From: Desulfuromonadaceae bacterium GWC2_58_13
GTDB taxonomy: Bacteria; Desulfobacterota; Desulfuromonadia; Desulfuromonadales; Trichloromonadaceae
Reading direction: 5' to 3'
Assembly (NCBI GenBank): GCA_001825565.1
Contig: MHXM01000125.1
Location: forward strand, 1-10,446
Length of the DNA stretch: 10,446 bases
A program made the position numbers and the translations under genes. A model generated the notes under the pieces. The model ran no database searches. It was not told the origin of the DNA and worked only from the letters and a program-made list of their open reading frames with translations. Shown one piece after another: positions 1-4,891 of this stretch (position 1 is its first letter; the number at the start of each line of letters is the position of its first letter).

Positions 1-122
1 GAACTGGTCAAGGAGGCCTGCCGGCTCTTCCCCGGCAAAATCGTGGTCGGCATCGACGCCAGAACTGGTCAAGGAGGCCTGCCGGCTCTTCCCCGGCAAA
101 ATCGTGGTCGGCATCGACGCCA
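1..122. repeat. Perfect 61-bp direct tandem duplication inside hisA
   Basis: Bases 1-61 and 62-122 are identical, each unit beginning gaactggtca and ending catcgacgcca. Because 61 is not a multiple of three, the two copies lie in different frames. The second copy is in frame with the rest of hisA. The first copy, read from base 1 in the same reading, runs into a TAA at 124-126. If real, the duplication would frameshift hisA. Because it sits exactly at the window edge, it may instead be an assembly artefact at a contig end. Confidence 0.95.
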
Positions 123-460
123 ATAACGGCTTCGTCGCCGTGCGCGGCTGGGCCGACGTTACCGAGAAAAAAGCCAGTGAAATGGCCAGGGAGATGGAAG
201 GCTTCGGGGTCGAGGCGATCATCTACACCGACATCGCCCGCGACGGCATGATGCAGGGGCCGAATCTCGACGCCACGCGCGCCCTGGCCGAATCGATCAG
301 CATCCCGGTCATCGCCTCCGGCGGCGTCTCCAGTCTCAAGGACATCGAAAATCTGCTGGCCATCGAGAGCTCCGGGGTGATCGGCGTCATCACCGGCAAG
401 GCCATCTACACCGGCGCCCTCGACCTGCGGGCGGCGGTGGCGTTGACCCGGCGGGGCTAA
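62..460 (+). CDS. hisA: HisA, ProFAR isomerase (5'-truncated by the window edge)
   Basis: This is the C-terminal half of 1-(5-phosphoribosyl)-5-[(5-phosphoribosylamino)methylideneamino]imidazole-4-carboxamide isomerase. The enzyme catalyses an Amadori rearrangement of ProFAR to PRFAR in histidine synthesis, on a cytoplasmic (beta/alpha)8 barrel. From base 62 the frame reads ELVKEACRLFPGKIVVGIDA and continues through YTDIARDGMMQGPN, which holds the second-half catalytic Asp (TDIxRDG motif). Next comes VIASGGVSSLKDI, a phosphate-binding GG motif, then VITGKAIYTGALDL, a second phosphate-binding strand. About 132 residues are present of the usual 240-245, so the N-terminal half lies outside the window. 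The frame also stays open back to base 2, but that stretch reads the first copy of the 61-bp duplication out of frame and gives no HisA-like sequence. A GTG at 104 is a possible but unlikely start, since clear HisA sequence precedes it. Family assignment is secure; integrity upstream cannot be judged. Confidence 0.92.
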   Translation, partial: ELVKEACRLFPGKIVVGIDANNGFVAVRGWADVTEKKASEMAREMEGFGVEAIIYTDIARDGMMQGPNLDATRALAESISIPVIASGGVSSLKDIENLLAIESSGVIGVITGKAIYTGALDLRAAVALTRRG

Positions 461-542
461 AGCCGCCGAAGTTTTTGAAAATTTTGTTGTGGCAAGATTC
501 GAGTCAACATTGCTCAAACGACGGAATCGATAGGAGTTACGC
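461..542. other. hisA-ATPase intergenic spacer with ribosome binding site
   Basis: These 82 bases between the hisA stop and the ATPase start are AT-rich around 470-490. They contain a good Shine-Dalgarno AGGAG at 532-536, six bases before the ATG at 543. I see no convincing terminator and no clear sigma-70 promoter: TTGAAA at 475-480 has no matching -10 box at the right distance. The cassette may be read through from hisA or use a promoter I cannot recognise. Confidence 0.6.
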
Positions 543-1625
543 ATGTCCAGTGTCCGCTCATTGACCATCACTGGCTACAAATCGATCCGAGAACTGAAGG
601 ATTTCAAACTTCATGGGTTGAACGTTCTGATCGGTGCCAACGGGGCCGGAAAAAGCAATTTTATCAGCTTGTTCCGTCTGCTCAACGAAATGGTCGAACA
701 GAATCTGCAAGTCTACGTGCAAACGCAGGGTGGCCCCGATGCCTTGCTGCATTTTGGGCGCAACACAACCGAGCGGTTGCACGCGGAGTTTTATTTCGCA
801 AGAAACGGCTACAAATTTGATCTCATTCCGACGAGCGACAATCGCCTGATCTTTGAAAATGAAGAGAGCTGGTTTGGTGGCGTTTTTTATCCATCTACAG
901 GCAGCGCGCTATTGGGTCGAGGTCATGACGAGTCAAAGTTAAAGACAGCTACTGATGGATATTCGCCGTACGTAAGGCCCTCGGTCCGCAATTGGCGAGT
1001 CTATCACTTTCATGACACGGGGGAAAAGGCCAGGGTCAAACAACCCCACGCGACGAACGTCAATCTCCGGCTCAACCCGGACGCTGGCAACCTGGCGGCA
1101 TACCTGCGGATGCTCAAGGAGAAACATCCGGCGGAATATGGTCGGATAGTCGATACGATTCGGCTGGTGGCCCCATTTTTCGGAGATTTCGTGCATCGCC
1201 CCGGCTATCCCGAAGTAGTGGAACTGGAGTGGTTACAAAAAGGAAAACCGGATATTCCGCTCAAGGCTCACATGCTGTCCGATGGAACCTTGCGTTTTAT
1301 TTGCCTGGCGACGTTATTGCTGCAACCGGTCAAGTTGCTCCCCGATACCATCTTGATCGATGAACCGGAACTCGGGCTGCACCCTTACGCGATCAGCGTG
1401 TTGGCGGATATTTTCAAACAAGTCGCCGAAGATCGACAACTCATTGTTTCAACCCAGTCGGTTGAGTTGGTCAACGAACTGACCCCCGACGATGTCATTG
1501 TCGTCGACCAGGAGGACGGAGCTTCGACCTTTCGGCGCTTTACTGAAAAAGAACTTTCGGGCTGGCTGGAACAATATGCTTTAGGGGAACTTTGGAAGAG
1601 GAACGTTCTCGGGGGGAGGCCTTGA
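543..1625 (+). CDS. AAA/ABC-type predicted ATPase (COG4637-like, OLD/SMC-like head)
   Basis: A 360-residue P-loop ATPase of the AAA_21/COG4637 type, related to the ATP-binding heads of OLD, RecF and SMC proteins. It opens with SLTITGYKSIRELKDF, the usual first strands of this family. Walker A is GANGAGKS at residues 31-38. A signature-like LSDGTLR lies at 245-251. Walker B is TILIDEPELGLHP, with D273 and E274, and the switch region is STQS at 303-306, with Gln where many ABC ATPases have His. There is no long coiled coil and no TOPRIM domain in this chain, unlike full-length OLD nucleases. The start is fixed by AGGAG six bases upstream. The stop is followed after one base by the DUF4276 start, so the two are almost certainly co-translated partners. 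Local GC is low: I count 25 of 60 in 841-900 against 43 of 60 in hisF at 3121-3180, suggesting acquisition. A defence role is inferred from the pairing, not shown. Confidence 0.85.
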   Translation: MSSVRSLTITGYKSIRELKDFKLHGLNVLIGANGAGKSNFISLFRLLNEMVEQNLQVYVQTQGGPDALLHFGRNTTERLHAEFYFARNGYKFDLIPTSDNRLIFENEESWFGGVFYPSTGSALLGRGHDESKLKTATDGYSPYVRPSVRNWRVYHFHDTGEKARVKQPHATNVNLRLNPDAGNLAAYLRMLKEKHPAEYGRIVDTIRLVAPFFGDFVHRPGYPEVVELEWLQKGKPDIPLKAHMLSDGTLRFICLATLLLQPVKLLPDTILIDEPELGLHPYAISVLADIFKQVAEDRQLIVSTQSVELVNELTPDDVIVVDQEDGASTFRRFTEKELSGWLEQYALGELWKRNVLGGRP

Positions 1626-1626
1626 G

Positions 1627-2331
1627 ATGGTGGAGATCATTGTCTTTGCCGAAGGTCCAACCGAAGAGCAGTTTATCAAACGGGTCGTCGCTCCGACCTT
1701 GCGTGCCATGCAGGTTTTCGTGAAACCGCAATTGCTCAATACATCCTTGGATGCCAAGGGAGGAAGCATCAACTTCGACCGGCTAAAGTTCAATGCCCGC
1801 AACACGCTACGACAGAAACCGGATGCGGTACTGAGTACTTTTTTGGATCTGTATGCCCTCGATACGGCATTTCCTGGGTTCGAAACGGCAAAAAACCAAC
1901 CCAACATTTATTTACGTACGGGACATCTGGAAAACGCATTGCACACTGCTATCGTCGAACATGTGGGATGTCGCCCCGAGCGTTTCATACCGCATGTCCA
2001 ACCATACGAATACGAGGGACTTCTTTTTTCCGATGTTGAAGCGTTAAGTTGTACGGAACCTTCTTGGGGAAAATATCTGAGGAAATTGAGAGAAATCCGC
2101 AACGCCGTCGAAACTCCCGAACACATAAATGACGGTTACGAAACCAAACCATCCCGACAATTGGAAAAACTACTTATGCCACGGTATAAGAAAACTCGGC
2201 ACGGGCCATTGGCAGCTGAACGGATCAGCTTATCTACGATGGAGCGAGAATGCGTGCACTTTCGTGGCTGGTTGGAAAAATTGCGAGGTTTAAGCCAATC
2301 CATCAAACCCTTCAAAAATAACGAAGGATAA
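1627..2331 (+). CDS. DUF4276 family protein, putative TOPRIM-like partner of the ATPase
   Basis: A 234-residue protein matching the DUF4276 pattern as I know it. It starts with a hydrophobic strand and an acidic motif, VEIIVFAEGPTEEQF (E9, E13), like the glutamate strand of TOPRIM folds. An aspartate-bearing strand STFLDLYALD follows (D74, D79). Then come the family hallmark HVQPYEYEGLLFSD at 123-136, TPEHINDGYETKPSRQLEKL near 163-182, and a C-terminal HGPLAAERISL and HFRGWLEKL block. Paired ATPase plus TOPRIM-type effectors are known from anti-phage systems such as Gabija, PARIS and AbiL; nuclease activity here is inferred from that analogy. The start ATG lies one base after the ATPase stop and has a strong GGAGG at 1615-1619, seven bases away. 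Length is in the family range and the frame is uninterrupted. Composition is AT-rich like its partner's. The stop at 2329-2331 is nine bases before a decayed hisF start. Confidence 0.85.
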   Translation: MVEIIVFAEGPTEEQFIKRVVAPTLRAMQVFVKPQLLNTSLDAKGGSINFDRLKFNARNTLRQKPDAVLSTFLDLYALDTAFPGFETAKNQPNIYLRTGHLENALHTAIVEHVGCRPERFIPHVQPYEYEGLLFSDVEALSCTEPSWGKYLRKLREIRNAVETPEHINDGYETKPSRQLEKLLMPRYKKTRHGPLAAERISLSTMERECVHFRGWLEKLRGLSQSIKPFKNNEG

Positions 2332-2340
2332 ATATAGCCC

Positions 2341-2441
2341 ATGTTGAGCGAACGCATCATATTTTTTCTCGACCGTCAAAGATAGCCGCGAAGTCAAAGG
2401 GGGGCAGTTCGTCGAACTGCGCGATGCTGGCGACCCGGTGG
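2341..2441 (+). pseudogene. hisF: Decayed 5' fragment of a second hisF copy
   Basis: About 100 bases align with the first 100 bases of the intact hisF at 2671, with roughly 16 mismatches (about 84% identity by my hand alignment) and one inserted C after ctcgac (near 2374). The ATG is kept, and GAAGGA at 2323-2328 lies where a ribosome binding site would be. The catalytic region is ruined: the IIPCLDV stretch reads as IIFFLD, then frameshifts, and a TAG falls in the corrected frame. The 3' part, covering QFVELRDAGDPV, is the best preserved. Similarity stops after gacccggtgg, followed by about 19 bases of unmatched junction. This is a non-functional duplicate, not an alternative start of hisF. 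Confidence 0.85.
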
Positions 2442-2460
2442 TAACGCGTGCTATCCAGCC

Positions 2461-2556
2461 GACATCGAAACCCTCGGCGTCATCACCAGCAAGGCGATCT
2501 ACAGCGGCGCCCTCAATCTGCGGGCGGCGGTGGCACTGACCAAAAAATCTCAGTAA
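2461..2556 (+). pseudogene. hisA: Decayed 3' fragment of a second hisA copy
   Basis: This stretch matches the 3' end of hisA (341-448). It begins gacatcgaaa as in hisA, then lacks a net 27 bases (31 in hisA replaced by 4), an in-frame loss of nine codons. It then continues at about 90% identity over 67 bases (seven mismatches, 2475-2541 against 382-448). In the hisA frame it reads DIETLGVITSKAIYSGALNL and on to a natural-looking stop, TAA at 2554-2556. The last residues (TKKSQ) differ from those of the intact gene (TRRG), so the copy may come from a related but different lineage. It follows the hisF fragment directly, the reverse of the intact gene order, and is in a different frame from it. 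Confidence 0.85.
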
Positions 2557-2599
2557 GGGCGGGTTCCAAACCTGCCCAGGGTAGGTTACGGACCTGCCC
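2557..2599. repeat. Two adjacent GGGC-GGTT...AACC-GCCC hairpin repeats
   Basis: The first hairpin has arms GGGCGGGTT (2557-2565) and AACCTGCCC (2569-2577) with a three-base loop and one G-U pair. The second has arms GGGTAGGT (2579-2586) and ACCTGCCC (2592-2599) with a five-base loop and one U-G pair. They are clearly two versions of one motif, side by side. Neither is followed by a T-run, so they are not classic intrinsic terminators. They resemble short dispersed palindromic repeats of REP type common in bacterial intergenic DNA. They begin immediately after the stop codon of the hisA fragment. Confidence 0.75.
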
Positions 2600-2620
2600 C
2601 TGCAAAAATTAAATAATTGC

Positions 2621-2639
2621 CCCCCCTTGAAAAGGGGGG
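2621..2639. repeat. CCCCCCTT-GAA-AAGGGGGG palindromic repeat
   Basis: A perfect 8-bp stem, CCCCCCTT (2621-2628) and AAGGGGGG (2632-2639), with a GAA loop. It ends about 30 bases before the hisF start. This motif resembles dispersed intergenic palindromes that give spurious peptides of the type PPLEKGG when translated; here it reads MPPLEKGGGG in frame with hisF. It could slow transcription or affect mRNA stability, but no T-run follows. Confidence 0.75.
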
Positions 2640-2670
2640 AGGGGGTACTTACCTTGGACGAATTCACATC

Positions 2671-3447
2671 ATGCTGAGCAAACGCATCATCCCCTGTCTC
2701 GACGTCAAGGACGGCCGCGTGGTCAAAGGGGTCCAGTTCGTCGAACTGCGCGACGCCGGCGACCCGGTGGAGGCCGCCGAGGCCTACGACGCGCAAGGGG
2801 CCGACGAGCTGACCTTTCTCGACATCACCGCTTCGAGCGACAAGCGCAACATCATCCTCGATGTGGTGGCGCGCACCGCCGAGCGGGTCTTCATGCCGCT
2901 GACCGTCGGCGGCGGGGTGCGGGAAATCGCCGACATCCGCAACCTGCTCAACGCCGGAGCCGACAAGGTATCGATCAACACCGCCGCCGTCCATCGTCCC
3001 GAGTTCGTCCGCGAAGCCGCCGAGCGCTTCGGCTCCCAGTGTATCGTGGTGGCCATCGACGCCCGGCAAATGGCGGGATCCGACCCGCGCCGCTGGGAGG
3101 TTTACACTCACGGCGGGCGCAACGCCACCGGCATCGACGCCGTCGAGTGGGCGGCACGCATGGAATCCTTCGGCGCCGGGGAGATCCTACTGACTTCGAT
3201 GGACAAGGACGGCACCAAGGACGGTTACGACATCCCCCTGACCCGCGCCATCAGCGACCGGGTGAAAATCCCGGTGATCGCCTCGGGCGGGGTCGGCAAT
3301 CTTGAGCATATCCGCGAGGGATTGGTCGAAGGGGGCGCCAGCGCGGCCCTGGCGGCCAGCATTTTCCATTTTCGCCAGCACACCATCGGCGAATGTAAAG
3401 ACTATCTGCGCGCGCGCGGCGTGCCGGTCAGGATGGTTCAACCATGA
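2671..3447 (+). CDS. hisF: HisF, imidazole glycerol phosphate synthase cyclase subunit
   Basis: HisF takes PRFAR and ammonia delivered by the glutaminase HisH and makes imidazole glycerol phosphate and AICAR in histidine synthesis. From the ATG at 2671 the protein is 258 residues, the usual family length. The start reads MLSKRIIPCLDVKDGRVVKG, with catalytic D11 and K19. VVAID places the second catalytic aspartate at D130, exactly the canonical number, which supports this start. Phosphate-site motifs TVGGGVR and VIASGGVGN and the end GVPVRMVQP are present. The frame is open upstream to an ATG at 2617, but that extension is translation of the palindromic repeat and is not real. The ribosome binding site before 2671 is weak (ttgga near 2654-2658). 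The stop overlaps the hisE start. hisF is separated from hisA by about 2.2 kb of inserted cassette and debris, so its transcription may be altered. Confidence 0.97.
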   Translation: MLSKRIIPCLDVKDGRVVKGVQFVELRDAGDPVEAAEAYDAQGADELTFLDITASSDKRNIILDVVARTAERVFMPLTVGGGVREIADIRNLLNAGADKVSINTAAVHRPEFVREAAERFGSQCIVVAIDARQMAGSDPRRWEVYTHGGRNATGIDAVEWAARMESFGAGEILLTSMDKDGTKDGYDIPLTRAISDRVKIPVIASGGVGNLEHIREGLVEGGASAALAASIFHFRQHTIGECKDYLRARGVPVRMVQP

Positions 3448-3773
3448 CGGATGTGAAACCAGACGATATCCTTGAAGCCGTGTACCGGGTGATACTGGAG
3501 CGCAAGGCCAACCCGGCGGAAAAATCCTATGTCGCCTCGCTTTTTACCAAGGGGCTCGACAAGATCCTGTCCAAAATCGGCGAGGAGGCCACCGAGACCG
3601 CGGTGGCCGGCAAGGGGGGCAACCCCGACGAAGTGGTCTACGAGGTCGCCGACCTGTTTTTCCATACCCTGATCCTGCTCGGCTACTACGATATTCCCCC
3701 GGAGCGGGTTTATGCCGAATTGCGCCGGCGCTTCGGCATGAGCGGCATCGAGGAAAAGGAAAGCCGGACGTAG
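3444..3773 (+). CDS. hisE: HisE, phosphoribosyl-ATP pyrophosphatase
   Basis: HisE hydrolyses phosphoribosyl-ATP to phosphoribosyl-AMP and pyrophosphate, the second step of histidine synthesis. The protein has 109 residues, typical of stand-alone HisE of the all-alpha NTP pyrophosphatase (MazG-like) superfamily. Visible family motifs are NPAEKSYVASLF, KILSKIGEEATET with metal-binding glutamates, and NPDEVVYEVADLFFHTLILL with the second acidic helix (E and D). The C-terminus YAELRRRFGMSGIEEKESR is usual for the family. The ATG overlaps the hisF stop by four bases (ATGA), implying translational coupling. No HisI (phosphoribosyl-AMP cyclohydrolase) domain is fused to it, so hisI must lie elsewhere if the pathway is complete. 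It is the last his gene of this cluster in the window. Confidence 0.96.
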   Translation: MTDVKPDDILEAVYRVILERKANPAEKSYVASLFTKGLDKILSKIGEEATETAVAGKGGNPDEVVYEVADLFFHTLILLGYYDIPPERVYAELRRRFGMSGIEEKESRT

Positions 3774-3906
3774 GGGCGCTGCTTGTATTCGCCCGGCCTT
3801 CGACTCCGCTCAGGTACCGGGATGCTTTCCCCCAACGTGAGCGAAGCGAACTGACGCGAGGCTAATTTTTAACATCCGTTTTCGTCAGCGAAAAGGAACC
3901 GATATC
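3774..3906. repeat. hisE-yqeY intergenic region with dispersed-repeat-like fragments
   Basis: This 133-base gap holds cttcgactccgctcagg (within 3797-3814) and gtgagcgaagcgaac (3837-3851). Both phrases resemble dispersed intergenic repeats found in many bacterial genomes. CCCGG (3792-3796) and CCGGG (3817-3821) could pair around the first one, and GGGCG (3774-3778) with CGCCC (3790-3794) just after the hisE stop. None has a T-run, so a terminator is not supported. The end of the gap carries the yqeY ribosome binding site AAGGA at 3893-3897, nine bases before the ATG. The switch from his genes to the rpoD cluster happens here, so a promoter is expected, but I cannot point to one. Confidence 0.5.
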
Positions 3907-4350
3907 ATGAGTCTGTTGGAACAAATGAACACTTCCATGAAAGAGGCCATGAGGGCCAAGGATTCTCTGCGTCTCAACGCCATCCGGCTGGTCAAGAGTT
4001 CGATCAAGAACAAGGAGATCGAGGCCCGCAAGGAGTTCGACGACCAGGAGGTGATCGGGGTTCTTTCCTCGTTGGTCAAGCAGCGCCGGGAATCGGCTCA
4101 GGTCTATCGCGATAACGGCCGCATCGACCTGGCCGAGAAGGAAGAAAAGGAACTGGCGGTGATCCAGGAATTTCTGCCGCGCCAGATCGGCGAAGAAGAA
4201 ATCAAGGCGATCATCGAGGAAGCGGTGCTTGAAACCGGCGCCGCCTCCATGCGCGACATGGGCAAGGTGATGAAAATCGTCACCGGCAAAACCGTCGGTT
4301 GCGCCGATGGCCGCCTGGTCAGCGAGCTGGTCAAAACTCGCCTGGCCTGA
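3907..4350 (+). CDS. yqeY: GatB/YqeY domain protein
   Basis: A 147-residue cytoplasmic protein of the YqeY family, which is related to the C-terminal tRNA-binding domain of the amidotransferase subunit GatB. The exact cellular role is not settled. The sequence shows the usual two parts. The first is a helical N-terminal domain: MKEAMRAKDSLRLNAIRLVKSSIKNKEIE, then VIGVLSSLVKQRRESAQVYRDNGR and EKEEKELAVIQEFLPRQ. The second is a GatB-like tail with MGKVMKIVTGKTVGCADGRLVSELVK. The start is supported by AAGGA nine bases upstream. It heads a close-packed run with cvpA (12-base gap), mutS2, dnaG and rpoD. In many bacteria rpsU precedes this gene; no rpsU is seen here. Identification is secure, function only by family. 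Confidence 0.95.
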   Translation: MSLLEQMNTSMKEAMRAKDSLRLNAIRLVKSSIKNKEIEARKEFDDQEVIGVLSSLVKQRRESAQVYRDNGRIDLAEKEEKELAVIQEFLPRQIGEEEIKAIIEEAVLETGAASMRDMGKVMKIVTGKTVGCADGRLVSELVKTRLA

Positions 4351-4362
4351 CGGGGAAACGGA

Positions 4363-4863
4363 ATGAACGGCGTCGATATCGCCATCCTGGGCATCCTCGG
4401 GGCCTTTCTGCTCAAGGGACTGCTGCGCGGACTGCTGAAGGAAACCTGCTCGCTGCTGGGGCTCTTGCTCGGTGCTTTTCTGGCCTTTCGCTTTCACGCG
4501 CCGCTGGCCGAGGGGCTTTCCGAGTCTTTTGCCTTTCCCCTGCAGATCTGCGTCATCGTTTCGTTTCTGACGCTCTTTCTGGCCACCGTGCTGACCTTCG
4601 CGGTGCTCGGCTACCTCCTCTCCCGGGTGGTTAAACTGCTCTTTCTCGGTGGTTTCAACCGGGTTGGCGGCGGCCTGTTCGGTCTGGTGCAGGGAGGCGT
4701 GCTGCTGGCCATGGTGCTGTTCGGTCTGTCGATGATCAAGCTCCCTGCCTCCTTCGATCGGGCGTTCAAGGGCTCGGAACTGGCACCCCCCTTCGTGCAG
4801 CTCGGCGAGACGATTTTTCAGGGCAGCATCAAGGTGCTGGACGCCCGCAAGGTCCGCACTTGA
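4363..4863 (+). CDS. cvpA: CvpA family inner-membrane protein
   Basis: A 166-residue membrane protein of the CvpA family, named for its need in colicin V production in E. coli. Four hydrophobic segments are visible, at about residues 3-22 (DIAILGILGAFLLKGLLRGL), 27-46, 62-88 (VIVSFLTLFLATVLTFAVLG part) and 105-127 (GLFGLVQGGVLLAMVLFGL). The motif FNRVGGGLFGLVQG before the last segment is typical. The short C-terminal tail is polar and probably cytoplasmic. The ATG has GGGGAAACGG close upstream and follows the yqeY stop by 12 bases, so both genes probably share a transcript. It is next to mutS2, a common pairing in Gram-positives and deltaproteobacteria. Its molecular role is not known. Confidence 0.93.
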   Translation: MNGVDIAILGILGAFLLKGLLRGLLKETCSLLGLLLGAFLAFRFHAPLAEGLSESFAFPLQICVIVSFLTLFLATVLTFAVLGYLLSRVVKLLFLGGFNRVGGGLFGLVQGGVLLAMVLFGLSMIKLPASFDRAFKGSELAPPFVQLGETIFQGSIKVLDARKVRT

Positions 4864-4891
4864 GCGATGGGCATGACGAGTTGATGGTTTG

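Noticed and set aside
1..122. CRISPR-like or multi-copy repeat array
   Set aside because: There are only two abutting copies with no spacer, and the repeat is hisA coding sequence.
475..505. Possible sigma-70 or sigma-54 promoter upstream of the ATPase
   Set aside because: TTGAAA has no -10 box at 16-18 bases, and the tggcaag...ttgct pair is spaced 13 bases apart, far from the sigma-54 spacing.
2586..2614. Possible promoter for hisF (TTACGG and TTAAAT, 17 bases apart)
   Set aside because: The -35 box matches only two of six consensus positions, so the call would be no better than chance in an AT-rich patch.
2621..2639. CCCCCCTT/AAGGGGGG hairpin as an intrinsic terminator
   Set aside because: A T-run is missing on either side and it lies between the cassette and a gene that must be transcribed; a dispersed repeat fits better.
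2290..3111. Minus-strand open frame over the pseudogene, repeats and hisF
   Set aside because: It only reads the complement of hisF and of the decayed hisF'/hisA' segments; no domain is visible.
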